A stretch of 46,036 nt of DNA from Candidatus Neomarinimicrobiota bacterium (lineage in GTDB: Bacteria > Fidelibacterota > SORT01). The position numbers and the translations under genes were made by a program. Of this stretch, positions 7,502 through 17,949 are shown in pieces (the stretch's first letter is position 1; every line of letters starts with the position of its first letter). The stretch lies in contig JADFGO010000005.1 in NCBI GenBank assembly GCA_022567655.1, positions 1 to 46,036 of the forward strand, read 5' to 3'. Below the pieces are notes generated by a model. That model was given only the letters and a program-made list of their open reading frames with translations. It was not told the DNA's origin and did not search any database.

Positions 7502-9046
7502 TTAATTTCTCTCGGGGCTGACCGGAGTTACGTCAGGTGAGATCTCCAAATTATTCCCGTTACCATTTTTCTGGACGATGCTCAACAACCTTGTTACAGA
7601 GGGTTCGATTCTCTCAAGGACGGGTTTTGGATAGACTCCGAGAATGACAATCAGCACTATCATTGGAACTATCACCCATTTCTCCCTCGAGCTAAGATCC
7701 GATAACGTCGAGTTCTTTTCGCTCGTCACCTTTCCGAACATAACCCGCTGATACATCCATAATAGATAAACGGCAGCCAGTATCACACCTGTAGCGGCAA
7801 ACACCGTGAAAAAAATGCTATATTTGAATGCCCCAACCAATATCAGAAATTCTCCTACAAACCCGTTCAATCCGGGAAGTCCGAGACTGCTTAGAACCAC
7901 AATTAAAAATGCAGCGGCGTAAAACGGCATCACTTTCGCCATTCCGCCATAGTCGGAGATCAGACGGGAGTGCCGCCGCTCATAAATAAATCCTACGAGG
8001 ATAAAAAGCGCTCCGGTGCTCAATCCGTGATTGATCATATGCAATATCGCCCCCTGAACTCCCTGCTGGTTCAGGACAAATATCCCCAGAACGACGAATC
8101 CCATGTGCGACACGCTCGAATACGCAACGAGCTTCTTCATGTCCGGCTGGACCATAGCGACCAGCGCCCCGTATATTATGCCGCCGAAAACCGCTAATGT
8201 CAGGATGTAGGGTACCATATCTATCGTCGCATCCGGAAACAGAGGAAGACAAAATCTCAGCAGTCCGTATCCTCCCATCTTCAGAAGTACACCCGCAAGT
8301 ATTACGCTCGCGGCTGTCGGCGCTTCAACGTGGGCATCCGGCAGCCATGTATGAAACGGGAAGAGCGGCACCTTAATGGCGAACGATAAAGCAAAGGCGA
8401 GGAAGAGCCAGAACTGGAGATTATACGGAATGTCCAATTGGTACAACATCAGGAGGTCGGTAGTCGGCTTGCCGAGTTGGTCGCCGCTTATATGATATAA
8501 TACAAATATCCCCACGAGCATTAGCAGGCTGCCGAACATAGTGTAAATTATGAACTTAACAGCCGCATATATTCTATTTTCGCCTCCCCAGATGCCGATG
8601 AGGAAATACATCGGTATCAGCATCACCTCCCAAAAAACGTAAAAAAGAAATAAATCCAGTGATACAAACACACCGATAATACCTATTTCAAGGGTGAGCA
8701 TGCTTATTAAAAAACCCTTAAGACTCTGTGTGATCGAGTTCCATGAAGAAAGAAGCGCTATAGGAGTGAGCAGAGTGGTTATCATTATCAGAAACAAGCT
8801 TATCCCATCGATACCTACTTTGTAGGATATGCCCCATGCCGGAATCCACGCCGTCTGTTCAACAAACTGCATTCCGGACGGACCTATCTCGAATCGGAAA
8901 AACATGACTATGGAGGCAATTAGCGTGGCGACCGAAAACAGCATCGCTGTAACTTTCAGAAGCGTATTATCGTTCTTGGGAAGCGCTAAGAGGATAATTA
9001 CGCCTGCAAAGGGTATCAGAAGATGTAATGAGAGTAAACCGGTCAT
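7502..9046 (-). CDS. nuoM: NADH-quinone oxidoreductase subunit M, operon 1
   Basis: Antiporter-like proton-pumping subunit of complex I. The 514-aa product has the FWEVMLIPMYFLIGIWGG segment with the transmembrane glutamate, and FAIKVPLFPFHTWLPDAHVEAPT with the essential lysine. It also has KKLVAYSSVSHMGFVVLG, all in standard order. About 14 helices are expected. The C-terminal tail after the last helix is longer than in the operon 2 copy and polar (NGNGNNLEISPDVTPVSPERN). It starts 3 bases after nuoL and is followed by the antiporter gene instead of nuoN. Confidence 0.96.
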   Translation of the reverse strand: MTGLLSLHLLIPFAGVIILLALPKNDNTLLKVTAMLFSVATLIASIVMFFRFEIGPSGMQFVEQTAWIPAWGISYKVGIDGISLFLIMITTLLTPIALLSSWNSITQSLKGFLISMLTLEIGIIGVFVSLDLFLFYVFWEVMLIPMYFLIGIWGGENRIYAAVKFIIYTMFGSLLMLVGIFVLYHISGDQLGKPTTDLLMLYQLDIPYNLQFWLFLAFALSFAIKVPLFPFHTWLPDAHVEAPTAASVILAGVLLKMGGYGLLRFCLPLFPDATIDMVPYILTLAVFGGIIYGALVAMVQPDMKKLVAYSSVSHMGFVVLGIFVLNQQGVQGAILHMINHGLSTGALFILVGFIYERRHSRLISDYGGMAKVMPFYAAAFLIVVLSSLGLPGLNGFVGEFLILVGAFKYSIFFTVFAATGVILAAVYLLWMYQRVMFGKVTSEKNSTLSDLSSREKWVIVPMIVLIVILGVYPKPVLERIEPSVTRLLSIVQKNGNGNNLEISPDVTPVSPERN

Positions 9047-9049
9047 CCC

Positions 9050-10972
9050 CTACCTTAATATGAAGTAACCTATCATTAGTAGCCCGCCTATAAATATTGA
9101 CAGCGCATAGTTCTGAACGAGCCCCGATTGAGTTTTCCTTAGATACCTGCCGCCGATAATCAGTAATTTGCCTGACGAGTTAACTAACCCGTCAATCACG
9201 ATCACGTCAAAGCTTCTCCAGAGCCACCGAGCAACTTTTACGGTTGTGCGCACGAACAGAAAATCGTACAGCTCATCCACGTAATACTTATTATTCAGCA
9301 ATTTGTAGATACGCTGGAATTTACCCGCCAACTTCCGGGGAAGCTCCGGGCTTTTTACGTAAAAGATGTAGGCTATAGTTATTCCCGCAACAGCGATCAG
9401 CACCGAGACCGCCATGAGGATATACTCTTCCATCGTGCTGTGTGCGACACCGCCTGCCGACGGCAGCTGAGCGAGATTCGCCTCCAAAAAATGGTGAAGT
9501 TTGTTACTGCCACCGAGCAGAGCGGGCACACCGATGTAACCGCCCGCAACCGATAACAGCGCTAAGATCATGAGAGGGATGGTCATGACACCCGGAGATT
9601 CATGCGGGTGCGTTCCCTCTTTCCATCTCGACTCGCCGAAAAATGTAAGGAATATCAACCGGAAGATATAAAACGCCGTCAACCCCGCAGCCGCAGCGCC
9701 GATTATCCAGAGCCAGAAGCCGCCGGCAGGGGAGCTGTACGCCTGCCACAATATCTCGTCCTTGCTGAAAAAACCGGACAACCCGGGAATTCCCGAAAGG
9801 GCGAGCGCTCCTGCTAAAAAAGTGATGTACGTTTTCGGAATCTCCTTCCTCAATCCGCCCATATGGTTCATGTTCTGTTCGTTCGAGAGAGCATGCATGA
9901 CGGAGCCGGCGGCGAGAAACATCAGACCCTTGAAAAAAGCATGAGTAAGCAGATGGAACATTCCCGCAGTGAACGCGCCCACTCCTAATGCTAAAAACAT
10001 GTAGCCGAGCTGGCTGATAGTTGAATACGCAAGAACCTTTTTTATGTCATTTTGCGTGAGAGCGATGGAAGCGGCATAGATTGCGGTGAGCGCGCCGACA
10101 ACGGCGATCAGAGTCATTGACGCCGGAGCTAATACATAGAGAAAACTACTGCGCGCCACCATGTAAACGCCGGCAGTAACCATCGTTGCTGCATGAATGA
10201 GCGCGCTCACCGGAGTCGGACCTGCCATAGCGTCGGGCAGCCAGACGTACAACGGTATCTGCGCTGATTTACCCACCGCACCCATGAACAACAAAAGCGT
10301 TATCGCAGTGATAACCCCGTCGCCTGTCTCATAACCCCCCAGCTGAGAAAAGATCTCGCTGAACGTGAAACTACCGAAGGTGGTGAACAGAAGCAGAATT
10401 CCTATCAGAAAACCGAAATCCCCTATCCTGTTGACGATGAACGCCTTTTTCCCGGCGCTTGCGTTCGCCTCATCCTCATACCAGAATCCTATCAACAAAT
10501 ATGAACAGAGACCCACACCCTCCCATCCGAGAAACATCAAGACGTAATTATCCGCTAAAACAAGGTTGAGCATCATGAACGTAAAGAGGTTCATATACGC
10601 AAAAAATCTCGCAAAACCCTTGTCGCCGCTCATGTATCCGATAGAATATACGTGAATGAGAAATGCCACTCCGGTGACCATAACCGCCATTAATAGAGAA
10701 AGCGAATCTATCTGATAGCTGAAGCTCAATTGCAAATCACCAACGGGAATCCATGTGAAGAGCAGGGCATGAAACTCCGCGCCCTCCTGGTGTAGATTCA
10801 AGTACTTGACGAGTAAAACGACCGAAGTGACGAATGATAAGAATATAACGGCTGAGCCCACAATCCCGACTCCTCTAACTCCCAATCGCTTTCCGTATAA
10901 GCCGTTCAGCAGGAACCCGATAAGCGGGAACAGAGGTATCCACCACACTAAATCAGTGATTGTCTCTACCAT
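9050..10972 (-). CDS. nuoL: NADH-quinone oxidoreductase subunit L, operon 1
   Basis: Distal antiporter-like subunit of complex I with the long lateral helix. The 640-aa product shows [18 protein letters not shown] (conserved glutamate) and [37 protein letters not shown]. It also has [16 protein letters not shown], and a C-terminal amphipathic region ending [17 protein letters not shown]. Length is normal for NuoL. The C-terminal [16 protein letters not shown] element occurs once here but twice in the operon 2 copy. It overlaps the nuoK end by 7 bases, which fits coupled translation. Confidence 0.96.
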   Translation of the reverse strand: MVETITDLVWWIPLFPLIGFLLNGLYGKRLGVRGVGIVGSAVIFLSFVTSVVLLVKYLNLHQEGAEFHALLFTWIPVGDLQLSFSYQIDSLSLLMAVMVTGVAFLIHVYSIGYMSGDKGFARFFAYMNLFTFMMLNLVLADNYVLMFLGWEGVGLCSYLLIGFWYEDEANASAGKKAFIVNRIGDFGFLIGILLLFTTFGSFTFSEIFSQLGGYETGDGVITAITLLLFMGAVGKSAQIPLYVWLPDAMAGPTPVSALIHAATMVTAGVYMVARSSFLYVLAPASMTLIAVVGALTAIYAASIALTQNDIKKVLAYSTISQLGYMFLALGVGAFTAGMFHLLTHAFFKGLMFLAAGSVMHALSNEQNMNHMGGLRKEIPKTYITFLAGALALSGIPGLSGFFSKDEILWQAYSSPAGGFWLWIIGAAAAGLTAFYIFRLIFLTFFGESRWKEGTHPHESPGVMTIPLMILALLSVAGGYIGVPALLGGSNKLHHFLEANLAQLPSAGGVAHSTMEEYILMAVSVLIAVAGITIAYIFYVKSPELPRKLAGKFQRIYKLLNNKYYVDELYDFLFVRTTVKVARWLWRSFDVIVIDGLVNSSGKLLIIGGRYLRKTQSGLVQNYALSIFIGGLLMIGYFILR

Positions 10973-11268
10973 TTCAGTAAATTCATCTCGTCGATATTTA
11001 TCGATTCCTTGTTCCTGTACACCGCTACTATTATCGCCAATCCGACGGCTACTTCGGCGGCTGCGAGCGTCATAACGAAGAAAACGATCAACTGTCCGTC
11101 GACGTTATTCAGATATCTCGAAAATGCTATCAGCGTCAAATTAACAGCGTTGAGCATCAACTCGATCGACATGAATACCACTATAACATTTCTTCTCACA
11201 AGCACACCGACCACGCCGATAGAAAACAGGAGCGCACCCAACACTAACGAATATTCTAACGGTATCAT
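10966..11268 (-). CDS. nuoK: NADH-quinone oxidoreductase subunit K, operon 1
   Basis: Small membrane subunit (100 aa, three helices) forming part of the proton path next to NuoJ and NuoN. It has the two conserved membrane glutamates, in [11 protein letters not shown] and in [18 protein letters not shown]. Length is the family norm. Its ATG overlaps the nuoJ stop as TGATG and its 3' end overlaps nuoL, so it is embedded in a coupled series. Confidence 0.95.
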   Translation of the reverse strand: MIPLEYSLVLGALLFSIGVVGVLVRRNVIVVFMSIELMLNAVNLTLIAFSRYLNNVDGQLIVFFVMTLAAAEVAVGLAIIVAVYRNKESINIDEMNLLKW

Positions 11269-11771
11269 CAGCGTAAAGTCCTTTTAGCCAAAAGCACGGC
11301 TCCGACAAGCGCTACAAGCAGCAGTAGTGACGCTATCTCGAACGGCAGCAAATAGTCTGTGAACAACGATAAACCGATACTTTTCGTCCCTCCAAGCTCT
11401 CCGACGCTTTCAGCGCCGTTTTGAAAGAAACTCACCGAGTCGGAAATGAGCGTAGCCATCATCCCGGCAAAGGTCATCGACAGAAACGAGATCAGTAATA
11501 TTCGGGGATTGGAAATTGATAGAAACTTCGCCTCGCGTTCGAGGTTCAACAGCATGATGACGAATAAGAACAGAACCATTATGGCTCCTGCATAAACTAT
11601 GATCTGTACAACGGCGAGGAAGTATGCTTCGAGCAGCAGGAAAATTCCTGCGAGACAAAAGAGCGTAACAACAAGAAAAAGAGCGCTGTAAATAGGATTC
11701 CGGCTGATTACTACCATCAGCGCCGAAGCTACCGCCAGAAAAGCCAATATGAAGAACAACGTCGTTGTCAT
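11268..11771 (-). CDS. nuoJ: NADH-quinone oxidoreductase subunit J, operon 1
   Basis: Membrane subunit of complex I with five predicted helices (167 aa). The conserved [24 protein letters not shown] helix contains the pi-bulge region, and the tail [17 protein letters not shown] is typical. It follows nuoH by 18 bases. In 14-subunit operons nuoI normally lies between nuoH and nuoJ. There is no room for it here. Confidence 0.95.
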   Translation of the reverse strand: MTTTLFFILAFLAVASALMVVISRNPIYSALFLVVTLFCLAGIFLLLEAYFLAVVQIIVYAGAIMVLFLFVIMLLNLEREAKFLSISNPRILLISFLSMTFAGMMATLISDSVSFFQNGAESVGELGGTKSIGLSLFTDYLLPFEIASLLLLVALVGAVLLAKRTLR

Positions 11772-11789
11772 GCTCTTCTCTCCCTCAAC

Positions 11790-12806
11790 TCAGCGCACAT
11801 ACGTAATCCATGCGGCTGTCAGAATCAGATTTAACAGGGCTAACGGCAAAAGGACCTTCCATCCGAGATGCATTAACTGGTCGTAACGAAAACGCGGAAG
11901 CGTCCAGCGCACCCATAAATATAGAAAAAGGAAGAACGCTGTCTTAAACGCAAAGGAGAGGACGGAAATAAACGCTCCGAGTCCGCCTAATGCAGCCTCA
12001 TCTACGAACGGTACGTCCCATCCGCCGAAAAAGAGCGTAACTATCAAAGCGGACGCCGTAATTACGTTCGAGTATTCACCCATCATAAACATCGAATATT
12101 TAAAACCGCTGTACTCGGTGTGATAACCCGCAACAAGCTCCTGTTCGGCCTCAGCCAAATCAAAAGGCAGCCGGTTTGTCTCGGCAAAGATCGCCGTGAT
12201 GAAAACAATGAACGCTAACGGCTGTTTGACAATGTTCCACATTCCGAGCTGGGAGTCAACGATATCATTCAATCGAAGTGAACCCGTAATCAGGATTATG
12301 CCTATTACCGAAAGACCGAGAGCTATCTCATAGGAAATCATCTGCGCTGAAGAACGCAGTCCCCCGAGGAGTGAATACTTGTTGTTGGAACTCCATCCCC
12401 CTAAAACTACCCCGTAGACACCTATGGAAGTAATGGCAAAGATCAACAATATTCCGATGTTAATATCCACAACCTGGAATTTTATATGTCTTCCGAACGC
12501 CTCTATGCCCGTGCCGAACGGAATCACCGAGAAGGTCATCAATGCGGGTGCGAGCACCATCGCCGGAGCCAGAGTGTGTATCAGACTATCGGCTCTGGCG
12601 GGTGTGATATCTTCCTTTAACAAAGTCTTGATTCCGTCCGCTATCGGCTGCAAAAGTCCGAATGGACCAACCCTGTTCGGTCCGTGCCGTTCCTGTATAA
12701 ATCCCGCTACCTTCCTCTCGGCAAGGATAAGATAAGCGATGGTAAGCATAAGCGCTCCGATTACGATAACAATTTTGACCAGAATTATCGTTACATCCAA
12801 CAGCAT
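11790..12806 (-). CDS. nuoH: NADH-quinone oxidoreductase subunit H, operon 1
   Basis: Membrane subunit that forms the quinone chamber with NuoB and NuoD. The 338-aa product has the AERKVAGFIQERHGPNRVGPFGLLQPIADGIK segment and TNRLPFDLAEAEQELVAGYHTEYSG with the acidic quinone-site loop. The C-terminal WVRWTLPRFRYDQLM is also typical. Its ATG overlaps the nuoG stop (TGATG). HGPNRVGPFGLLQ is the usual proteobacterial-type form, unlike the LGPMEVGGWHGWLQ of the operon 2 copy, so the two NuoH come from different lineages of complex I. Confidence 0.96.
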   Translation of the reverse strand: MLLDVTIILVKIVIVIGALMLTIAYLILAERKVAGFIQERHGPNRVGPFGLLQPIADGIKTLLKEDITPARADSLIHTLAPAMVLAPALMTFSVIPFGTGIEAFGRHIKFQVVDINIGILLIFAITSIGVYGVVLGGWSSNNKYSLLGGLRSSAQMISYEIALGLSVIGIILITGSLRLNDIVDSQLGMWNIVKQPLAFIVFITAIFAETNRLPFDLAEAEQELVAGYHTEYSGFKYSMFMMGEYSNVITASALIVTLFFGGWDVPFVDEAALGGLGAFISVLSFAFKTAFFLFLYLWVRWTLPRFRYDQLMHLGWKVLLPLALLNLILTAAWITYVR

Positions 12807-14446
12807 CAGGCTAATACCTTTTTATTCTCTTCTTCTTCGAAATCAAGATTTATACCGGCTGAGCCTACAGCTTCAGTAGAGCACCCTTCATATCCCGGAA
12901 TGCTTGAAGCAATTTCAGTTGTAATTTCATCAACATTTTCAAACTCGATCCCTTCACAACCTATAGAGTTCGCAAATTCCAATATCACTTTCCAATCCTC
13001 TCTCGTTCCAACAGGCGGTACGACCGCCTGATTTATTTTCTGCACTCTCCTCCGGTCGTTTGTCATCGTTCCGCTCTTTTCGTAGTGCATCGTACCGGGC
13101 AGAACAAGGTCAGCAAGCTTTGCCGCATCGGAAAGGTAAGTTGACTGGACGATGACGAAGTCGGCGTTGTTCAATATTTCAAGCATACTTTCGTTCATCA
13201 CGTCGTATAATCCGCCTTGAAGCATATAAATGATCGAAACTCTTCCGTTTGATAGATCGCCCGGAGTCATGGTATTATCTACGCGCAGCATATCTATCGC
13301 TCCGGTTCTATTCGGAGTCTTGTCAGGTGAGATTCTGAACCCGCTTTTAAATATGATCGGATCTCCCTCCATCTCAGCCGGATATAAGCCTATATTCGAA
13401 GCGGGAACCGACATGCTCTCGACAATTTTTCGCAGGAGATAATTCTCTTCGTTCGTGCAGTATGGAGAACCGATCAATGCGAACTCACTTGCGTTAAACC
13501 CTTCTTTTGAGATGACGTTCTCCCGTATAACTTCAAAAGCTTCAGTCCAGGAAATCGGATCAAAACCGTTTTCCCCCTTCAGCAGCGGGGATTGCAGCCG
13601 TTCTACTTTTTCTGCGGCATGATAACCGAGCCTCCCGTCATCACACATCCAATAATCGTTCACATCTTTATTGTAACGGGGTTTTATCCGTTGAATCTCA
13701 TTGTTTGAAACTCCTATCTCCACGTTGCAGCCGACCGAACAATCCATGCAAACAGTGTCGTGTTCTTTCAAATTCCAGACTCGTGTCTTATGAAGAAAAT
13801 CGTTGCTTACCAGACTGCCGACAGGGCAGATATCGGCCGTATTCCCCGACAGCTTGTTATCTATCGGTTGGCCGTCGCGAACGTCTATGATGGAGCTGTA
13901 ACCTCTGTTCCGCACAATCAGCTGCGGGTCACCGACAATTTCGTCACAAAATCGAATACACCTCGAACAGAGAACGCATCGGTTGGGATAAATCCATATT
14001 TCGTCTCCAAGCCGCTTCTTCGGATTCACCCTCTTTTCTTCTTTAAAGCGGCTGTGGGCGTTGCCATGCAGATAAGAGTAGTCCTGAAGATAACATTCAC
14101 CCGCCTGATCGCATACGGGACAGTCTAAAGGGTGGTTCAAAAGAAGAAGTTCGAGCACCCTGCTACGGGCGTCCTTGACCTCTTCGGATTCACTGTTGAC
14201 CACCATATCGTAACTTCCATCCACTTTTCTCTCTTCGGGAAGCTCGTTTATTGTAACGTTACAGGATATTTGAAGTCCCGGCATCCCCTCTACTTCCACG
14301 CAGCACATCCGGCAGTTGCCTGCGATGGAGAGACTCGGATGATAACAATAATGCGGTATATCAAAACCCTCGTCCAACGCCACCTGAAGCAATCTCGCTC
14401 CGTTCTCTACTTCGATCTCTTTATCGTTCAGTTTAATCAGTGGCAT
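12806..14446 (-). CDS. nuoG: NADH-quinone oxidoreductase subunit G, operon 1 (short form)
   Basis: Fe-S subunit of the NADH module. The 546-aa protein begins with a 2Fe-2S ferredoxin domain (C34, C45, C48, C62; N1b). The N5 site follows with a histidine ligand (H105, C109, C112, C118), then N4 (C157, C160, C163, C207). The off-path N7 motif C-x2-C-x3-C-x27-C is present at C233, C236, C240 and C268. The molybdopterin-oxidoreductase-like domain that follows is short, so the whole is well below the roughly 780-900 aa of Thermus and E. coli NuoG. The extreme C-terminus is acidic. It sits between nuoF (12-base gap) and nuoH (overlap). The cluster set is complete, so it should be functional. Confidence 0.94.
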   Translation of the reverse strand: MPLIKLNDKEIEVENGARLLQVALDEGFDIPHYCYHPSLSIAGNCRMCCVEVEGMPGLQISCNVTINELPEERKVDGSYDMVVNSESEEVKDARSRVLELLLLNHPLDCPVCDQAGECYLQDYSYLHGNAHSRFKEEKRVNPKKRLGDEIWIYPNRCVLCSRCIRFCDEIVGDPQLIVRNRGYSSIIDVRDGQPIDNKLSGNTADICPVGSLVSNDFLHKTRVWNLKEHDTVCMDCSVGCNVEIGVSNNEIQRIKPRYNKDVNDYWMCDDGRLGYHAAEKVERLQSPLLKGENGFDPISWTEAFEVIRENVISKEGFNASEFALIGSPYCTNEENYLLRKIVESMSVPASNIGLYPAEMEGDPIIFKSGFRISPDKTPNRTGAIDMLRVDNTMTPGDLSNGRVSIIYMLQGGLYDVMNESMLEILNNADFVIVQSTYLSDAAKLADLVLPGTMHYEKSGTMTNDRRRVQKINQAVVPPVGTREDWKVILEFANSIGCEGIEFENVDEITTEIASSIPGYEGCSTEAVGSAGINLDFEEEENKKVLA

Positions 14447-14458
14447 TTCAAGCCGAAC

Positions 14459-15751
14459 CTAATTCGCGACAATGTCGCTTTTCTCATTTTCCTGCACCAT
14501 CGATTTTTTATTCTCCACGTAGTAATCGAATTCTTCACGGAATTTATCAATATAACTTTTAACCGGCGCTACCGCAGCGTCTCCAAAGGGGCAGATAGTT
14601 TTTCTTTCGATGCTTTTACAGATGTCGAGTAGAAGGTCTATGTCGCGCCTGCCTCCCTTTCCATTCGTAATTCTACCGAGAATCATCGTCATCCACGGCA
14701 CACCTTCCCGGCACGGAGTACATTGGCCGCATGACTCATGAGCGTAAAACCTCGAGAGGTTATAACACGCATCAACCATATCGGTCTGCTCGTCCATAAC
14801 TATAATTCCCGCCGAACCGAGCATACTCCCTGCTGCTGCGACTGAATCGAAATCCATGGCTATATCTATCTCGTCGGCTTTAAGCACCGAAGTCGAAGAA
14901 CCGCCCGGAATGACAGCCTTCAGTTTCCTGTTGTGCAGGACTCCGCCCGCATGCTCGAATATCAGTTCTTTTAAGGGCGTTCCCATGGGAAGCTCGAACA
15001 CTCCCGGATTTCGGACATGCCCTGAAACACAGTATAATTTTGGTCCTGAACTCATCTCGGTACCGATAGATTTGAACCAATCAGCGCCCCGGGAGATAAT
15101 ATGCGGAACACAGCAGAGCGTCTCAACGTTGTTTACGATTGTCGGCGAATTTAGATAACCCGCGACCGCCGGAAACGGAGGTTTAATACGGGGGTAACCG
15201 CGTTTACCTTCTAAGGATGTCAGCAGTGCCGTCTCTTCGCCGCAGATATACGCGCCGGCTCCCCGCGTAATAATAATATCGAGGTCGTAGCCGCTCGAAA
15301 GAATATTTTTCCCGAGGAATCCTTTTTCTTTCATCTCCTCTATCGCTTCGTTGAGAATCAGCGTTTGAGCGGCAAACTCGCCCCGGATGTATATAAACGC
15401 CGTATTCGCTCCGATGGCGTAAGATGCGATGGCGATCCCCTCGAGCATCATATGCGGATCGTTATCAAGAATAAGCCTGTCTTTGAAAGTACCCGGTTCC
15501 GATTCATCGGCATTGCACACGAGATATTTCAGCTTATCGGTCTCTTTGGGAACGAAGCCCCACTTTACACCTGCCGGGAATCCGGCGCCGCCCCTTCCCC
15601 TTAAGCCGGAATTTTTCACTATGTCTGTCACTTCATCGGGGGAAAGGTCGTTCAATACTGTTTTGAGCGCTTCATATCCGCCCGAAGCAATGTACGCGCT
15701 TATTCTATGAGAATTCTCAACCGCTATATTTCTCGTGAGGATCTTTTCCAT
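14459..15751 (-). CDS. nuoF: NADH-quinone oxidoreductase subunit F, operon 1
   Basis: NADH- and FMN-binding subunit, where NADH is oxidised. The 430-aa protein has the FMN motif GRGGAGFP at 52-59, NADESEPGTFKDR, and the GAGAYICGEETALL block for NADH. The N3 4Fe-4S site is at C341, C344, C347 and C387 (CGQCTPCREG and TICPFGD). I chose the ATG at 15751, which overlaps the nuoE stop as TGATG; a TTG one codon upstream (TTGA) is also possible and would add a single residue. It lies directly between nuoE and nuoG. No counterpart exists in operon 2. Confidence 0.96.
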   Translation of the reverse strand: MEKILTRNIAVENSHRISAYIASGGYEALKTVLNDLSPDEVTDIVKNSGLRGRGGAGFPAGVKWGFVPKETDKLKYLVCNADESEPGTFKDRLILDNDPHMMLEGIAIASYAIGANTAFIYIRGEFAAQTLILNEAIEEMKEKGFLGKNILSSGYDLDIIITRGAGAYICGEETALLTSLEGKRGYPRIKPPFPAVAGYLNSPTIVNNVETLCCVPHIISRGADWFKSIGTEMSSGPKLYCVSGHVRNPGVFELPMGTPLKELIFEHAGGVLHNRKLKAVIPGGSSTSVLKADEIDIAMDFDSVAAAGSMLGSAGIIVMDEQTDMVDACYNLSRFYAHESCGQCTPCREGVPWMTMILGRITNGKGGRRDIDLLLDICKSIERKTICPFGDAAVAPVKSYIDKFREEFDYYVENKKSMVQENEKSDIVAN

Positions 15752-16224
15752 CAATCGAACCTGCCGAGAATTTTATCGATCTTTTGGTTATCGAGATTTT
15801 CATGGTACTCATCATTTACCTGCATCATGGGCGCAGTGTCACACGACGCCAAACATTCCGCCTTGAGAAGTGTGAATCTGTTATCTTTTGTGGATTCCCC
15901 CACTTCGACATCGAGTTTACTCTTAAGGTAATCGAGTATGCCGGCTGAACCTCTCAACGCGCACGGCAGCGTATGGCAAACCCATATGACGTTCCTTCCC
16001 ACCGGTTCCTTGAAGTACATCGTGTAAAAACTTGCAGTGTCCTCGAGCTGCTGAACGGGGATTTCCATCTCTCTCGAGAGCGATTCGAGAGCTTCATGAG
16101 AGATATAACCAAACTCCTTTTGCGTCAGATGCAAGGCGTTCATCACAGCGGAATTCTTGTCCGGGTAAGAATCGACAAGCTTCTTGAGTTCGGCTTTGGA
16201 CTCTTCTGAAAATTCAGTCGGCAT
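15751..16224 (-). CDS. nuoE: NADH-quinone oxidoreductase subunit E, operon 1
   Basis: Thioredoxin-fold 2Fe-2S subunit of the NADH module (cluster N1a). The 157-aa protein has the four ligands in the usual spacing, C83 and C88 (CHTLPC) and C124 and C128 (ECLASC). An N-terminal helical part of about 60 residues precedes them. The ATG overlaps the nuoD stop (TAATG) and the stop overlaps nuoF, so stoichiometric expression of D, E and F is likely. Confidence 0.95.
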   Translation of the reverse strand: MPTEFSEESKAELKKLVDSYPDKNSAVMNALHLTQKEFGYISHEALESLSREMEIPVQQLEDTASFYTMYFKEPVGRNVIWVCHTLPCALRGSAGILDYLKSKLDVEVGESTKDNRFTLLKAECLASCDTAPMMQVNDEYHENLDNQKIDKILGRFD

Positions 16225-17423
16225 TATCTGTCGAGTTCCCCTGCTATTATGTTCAGAGAGCCGAGGTTAGCGACGGTATCGGAAAACATTGCTCCGGTCA
16301 TTATTTTTTTGAATATTGTATAGTTAATGAACGATGGCGGTCTTACCCGCACTCGGTATGGCTCTCTCCCGCCGTTTGAAACGATAAAAAATCCTAACTC
16401 TCCGCTCGGTGATTCCGTCCCCAAGTAAACTTCGCCGACAGGAGGAAGTATCCCCCGGTTTTCCATAGTTACTTCAAAATGATGTATCAGTCCCTCAATC
16501 GTAGTGTAAACTTCGTCTTTCCCCGGCAGAGTGATTTTGGAATCGGGGTCTATGTTTACATCACCGCCGGGAAGGTTTTTTAACACCTGCTCGCATATTT
16601 TAATCGACTGCCGGAGCTCCTCCATCCGGACCAAATACCGGTCAAACGCATCTCCGTTCTCCCCTATCGGCACTTCAAATTCGAACTCCTCATACGAAGA
16701 GTATGGAATGTCCTTTCTCAAGTCATATTTCACGCCGGAAGCACGGGCTATCGGACCCGTAAGACTGTATTTGGTGACGTCTTCCTTCGAAATTACGCCG
16801 ACGTCATAGGTTCTGTCCTGGAAGATCCGGTTATGATTGAGAAGCTTTTCGATCTCGTCGATGGTTTTGGGGAATTGCCTCATCCACTTCAAGACCGCAT
16901 CAGGAAAATCTTCAGGAAGGTCAGCCATTAGTCCGCCCACACGCGTATAACTCGTGGTCAGGCGCGCGCCCGTTGCCCACTCAAAAAGGTCATAAAGTTT
17001 CTCCCTTTCCCTGAACCCGTACAGAAAAACAGTCAGGGCTCCGAGGTCCATAGCAGCCGTTCCGATAGCGAGGAGATGGTCGGCGATTCTTGAAAGTTCC
17101 GCCATCAGTACACGGATATACTGCCCGCGTTTAGGGATTTCTATCCCGAAAAGCTTTTCCGCAGCAAGGGAAAATGCGATATTGTTCGACAACGGTGAAA
17201 GATAGTTCATTCTGTCGGTAACCGTAACAAACTGATTATAGGACATGTGTTCGGCGAGTTTTTCGAATCCGGTATGCAGGAATCCGATATGCGGTTCCAC
17301 GCTGACAACCTTCTCTCCGTCTAATTCCATCACCAGTTGGAGTGTACCGTGTGTAGCGGGGTGCTGAGGTCCGAAACTGAGCTGCAGCGTTTCGCTCGGT
17401 AGCTCCTTCTCTACCCTAATCAC
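16224..17423 (-). CDS. nuoD: NADH-quinone oxidoreductase subunit D, operon 1
   Basis: 49-kDa-type subunit that forms the quinone site. The 399-aa protein starts with [20 protein letters not shown], holding the conserved quinone-loop histidine. It has the tyrosine in TDRMNYLSPLSNN and ends GSLNIIAGELDR as usual. NuoC is separate, not fused. The start is GTG at 17423, immediately after the nuoC stop. Its quinone-site residues are intact, so the enzyme should reduce quinone provided a NuoB partner is supplied. Confidence 0.96.
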   Translation of the reverse strand: MIRVEKELPSETLQLSFGPQHPATHGTLQLVMELDGEKVVSVEPHIGFLHTGFEKLAEHMSYNQFVTVTDRMNYLSPLSNNIAFSLAAEKLFGIEIPKRGQYIRVLMAELSRIADHLLAIGTAAMDLGALTVFLYGFREREKLYDLFEWATGARLTTSYTRVGGLMADLPEDFPDAVLKWMRQFPKTIDEIEKLLNHNRIFQDRTYDVGVISKEDVTKYSLTGPIARASGVKYDLRKDIPYSSYEEFEFEVPIGENGDAFDRYLVRMEELRQSIKICEQVLKNLPGGDVNIDPDSKITLPGKDEVYTTIEGLIHHFEVTMENRGILPPVGEVYLGTESPSGELGFFIVSNGGREPYRVRVRPPSFINYTIFKKIMTGAMFSDTVANLGSLNIIAGELDR

Positions 17424-17948
17424 TCAGTAACGCTCTCTTTCACGCTTTACAATCTTGAACGAGTCTCTCTCGCCTCTCCCCTTCAACGGGTAATCCTTCC
17501 TGAGCGGGTGTCCCTCATAATCATCGGGCATCAAAATTCGCCGCAGGTTCGGGTGACCCTTGAATTTCACTCCAAACAGGTCCCAGACTTCCCTTTCGAG
17601 CCATTCCGCACAACTCCATATGCCGGCGACCGAATCAATTATCACATCATCATCAAGAAACGCTTTAACGATCAACATGTTCATATTTTCAAGGTTTCTT
17701 AAGACGTATACAACCGCAAATCTGGCTGCCGCTTCCATCTGAAGGTAATCTACTGCCGTGAGATCGGTTAAAAATTCGAATTTCAATTCCGGATCGGTGC
17801 GGCAGAAATTCAGTATCTCTATGATATTGCCGCTTCTTACGCTGACCGCGTCTTTGTTTATGGGGTTCTCGTCTTCAATTACCTCTCCGGGAAACTTCGC
17901 TTTGATTCTATCGAATATATCATTCTTGCTGTAGGGCTTATCAGGCAT
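17424..17948 (-). CDS. nuoC: NADH-quinone oxidoreductase subunit C, operon 1
   Basis: 30-kDa-type peripheral-arm subunit. The 174-aa protein carries the family signature EREVWDLFGVKFKGHPNLRRILMPDDYEGHPLRKDYPL. The frame extends to 17984, but that would run into nuoA. The ATG at 17948 lies one base after the nuoA stop and has GAGTGGG upstream, and it gives a standard N-terminus (MPDKPYSK). In normal operons nuoB sits between nuoA and nuoC; here the join is direct. Confidence 0.95.
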   Translation of the reverse strand: MPDKPYSKNDIFDRIKAKFPGEVIEDENPINKDAVSVRSGNIIEILNFCRTDPELKFEFLTDLTAVDYLQMEAAARFAVVYVLRNLENMNMLIVKAFLDDDVIIDSVAGIWSCAEWLEREVWDLFGVKFKGHPNLRRILMPDDYEGHPLRKDYPLKGRGERDSFKIVKRERERY

Positions 17949-17949
17949 T

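Noticed and set aside
11772-11789. Search for nuoI between nuoH and nuoJ of operon 1
   Set aside because: The gap is 18 bases; no ferredoxin-type cysteine motif exists nearby.
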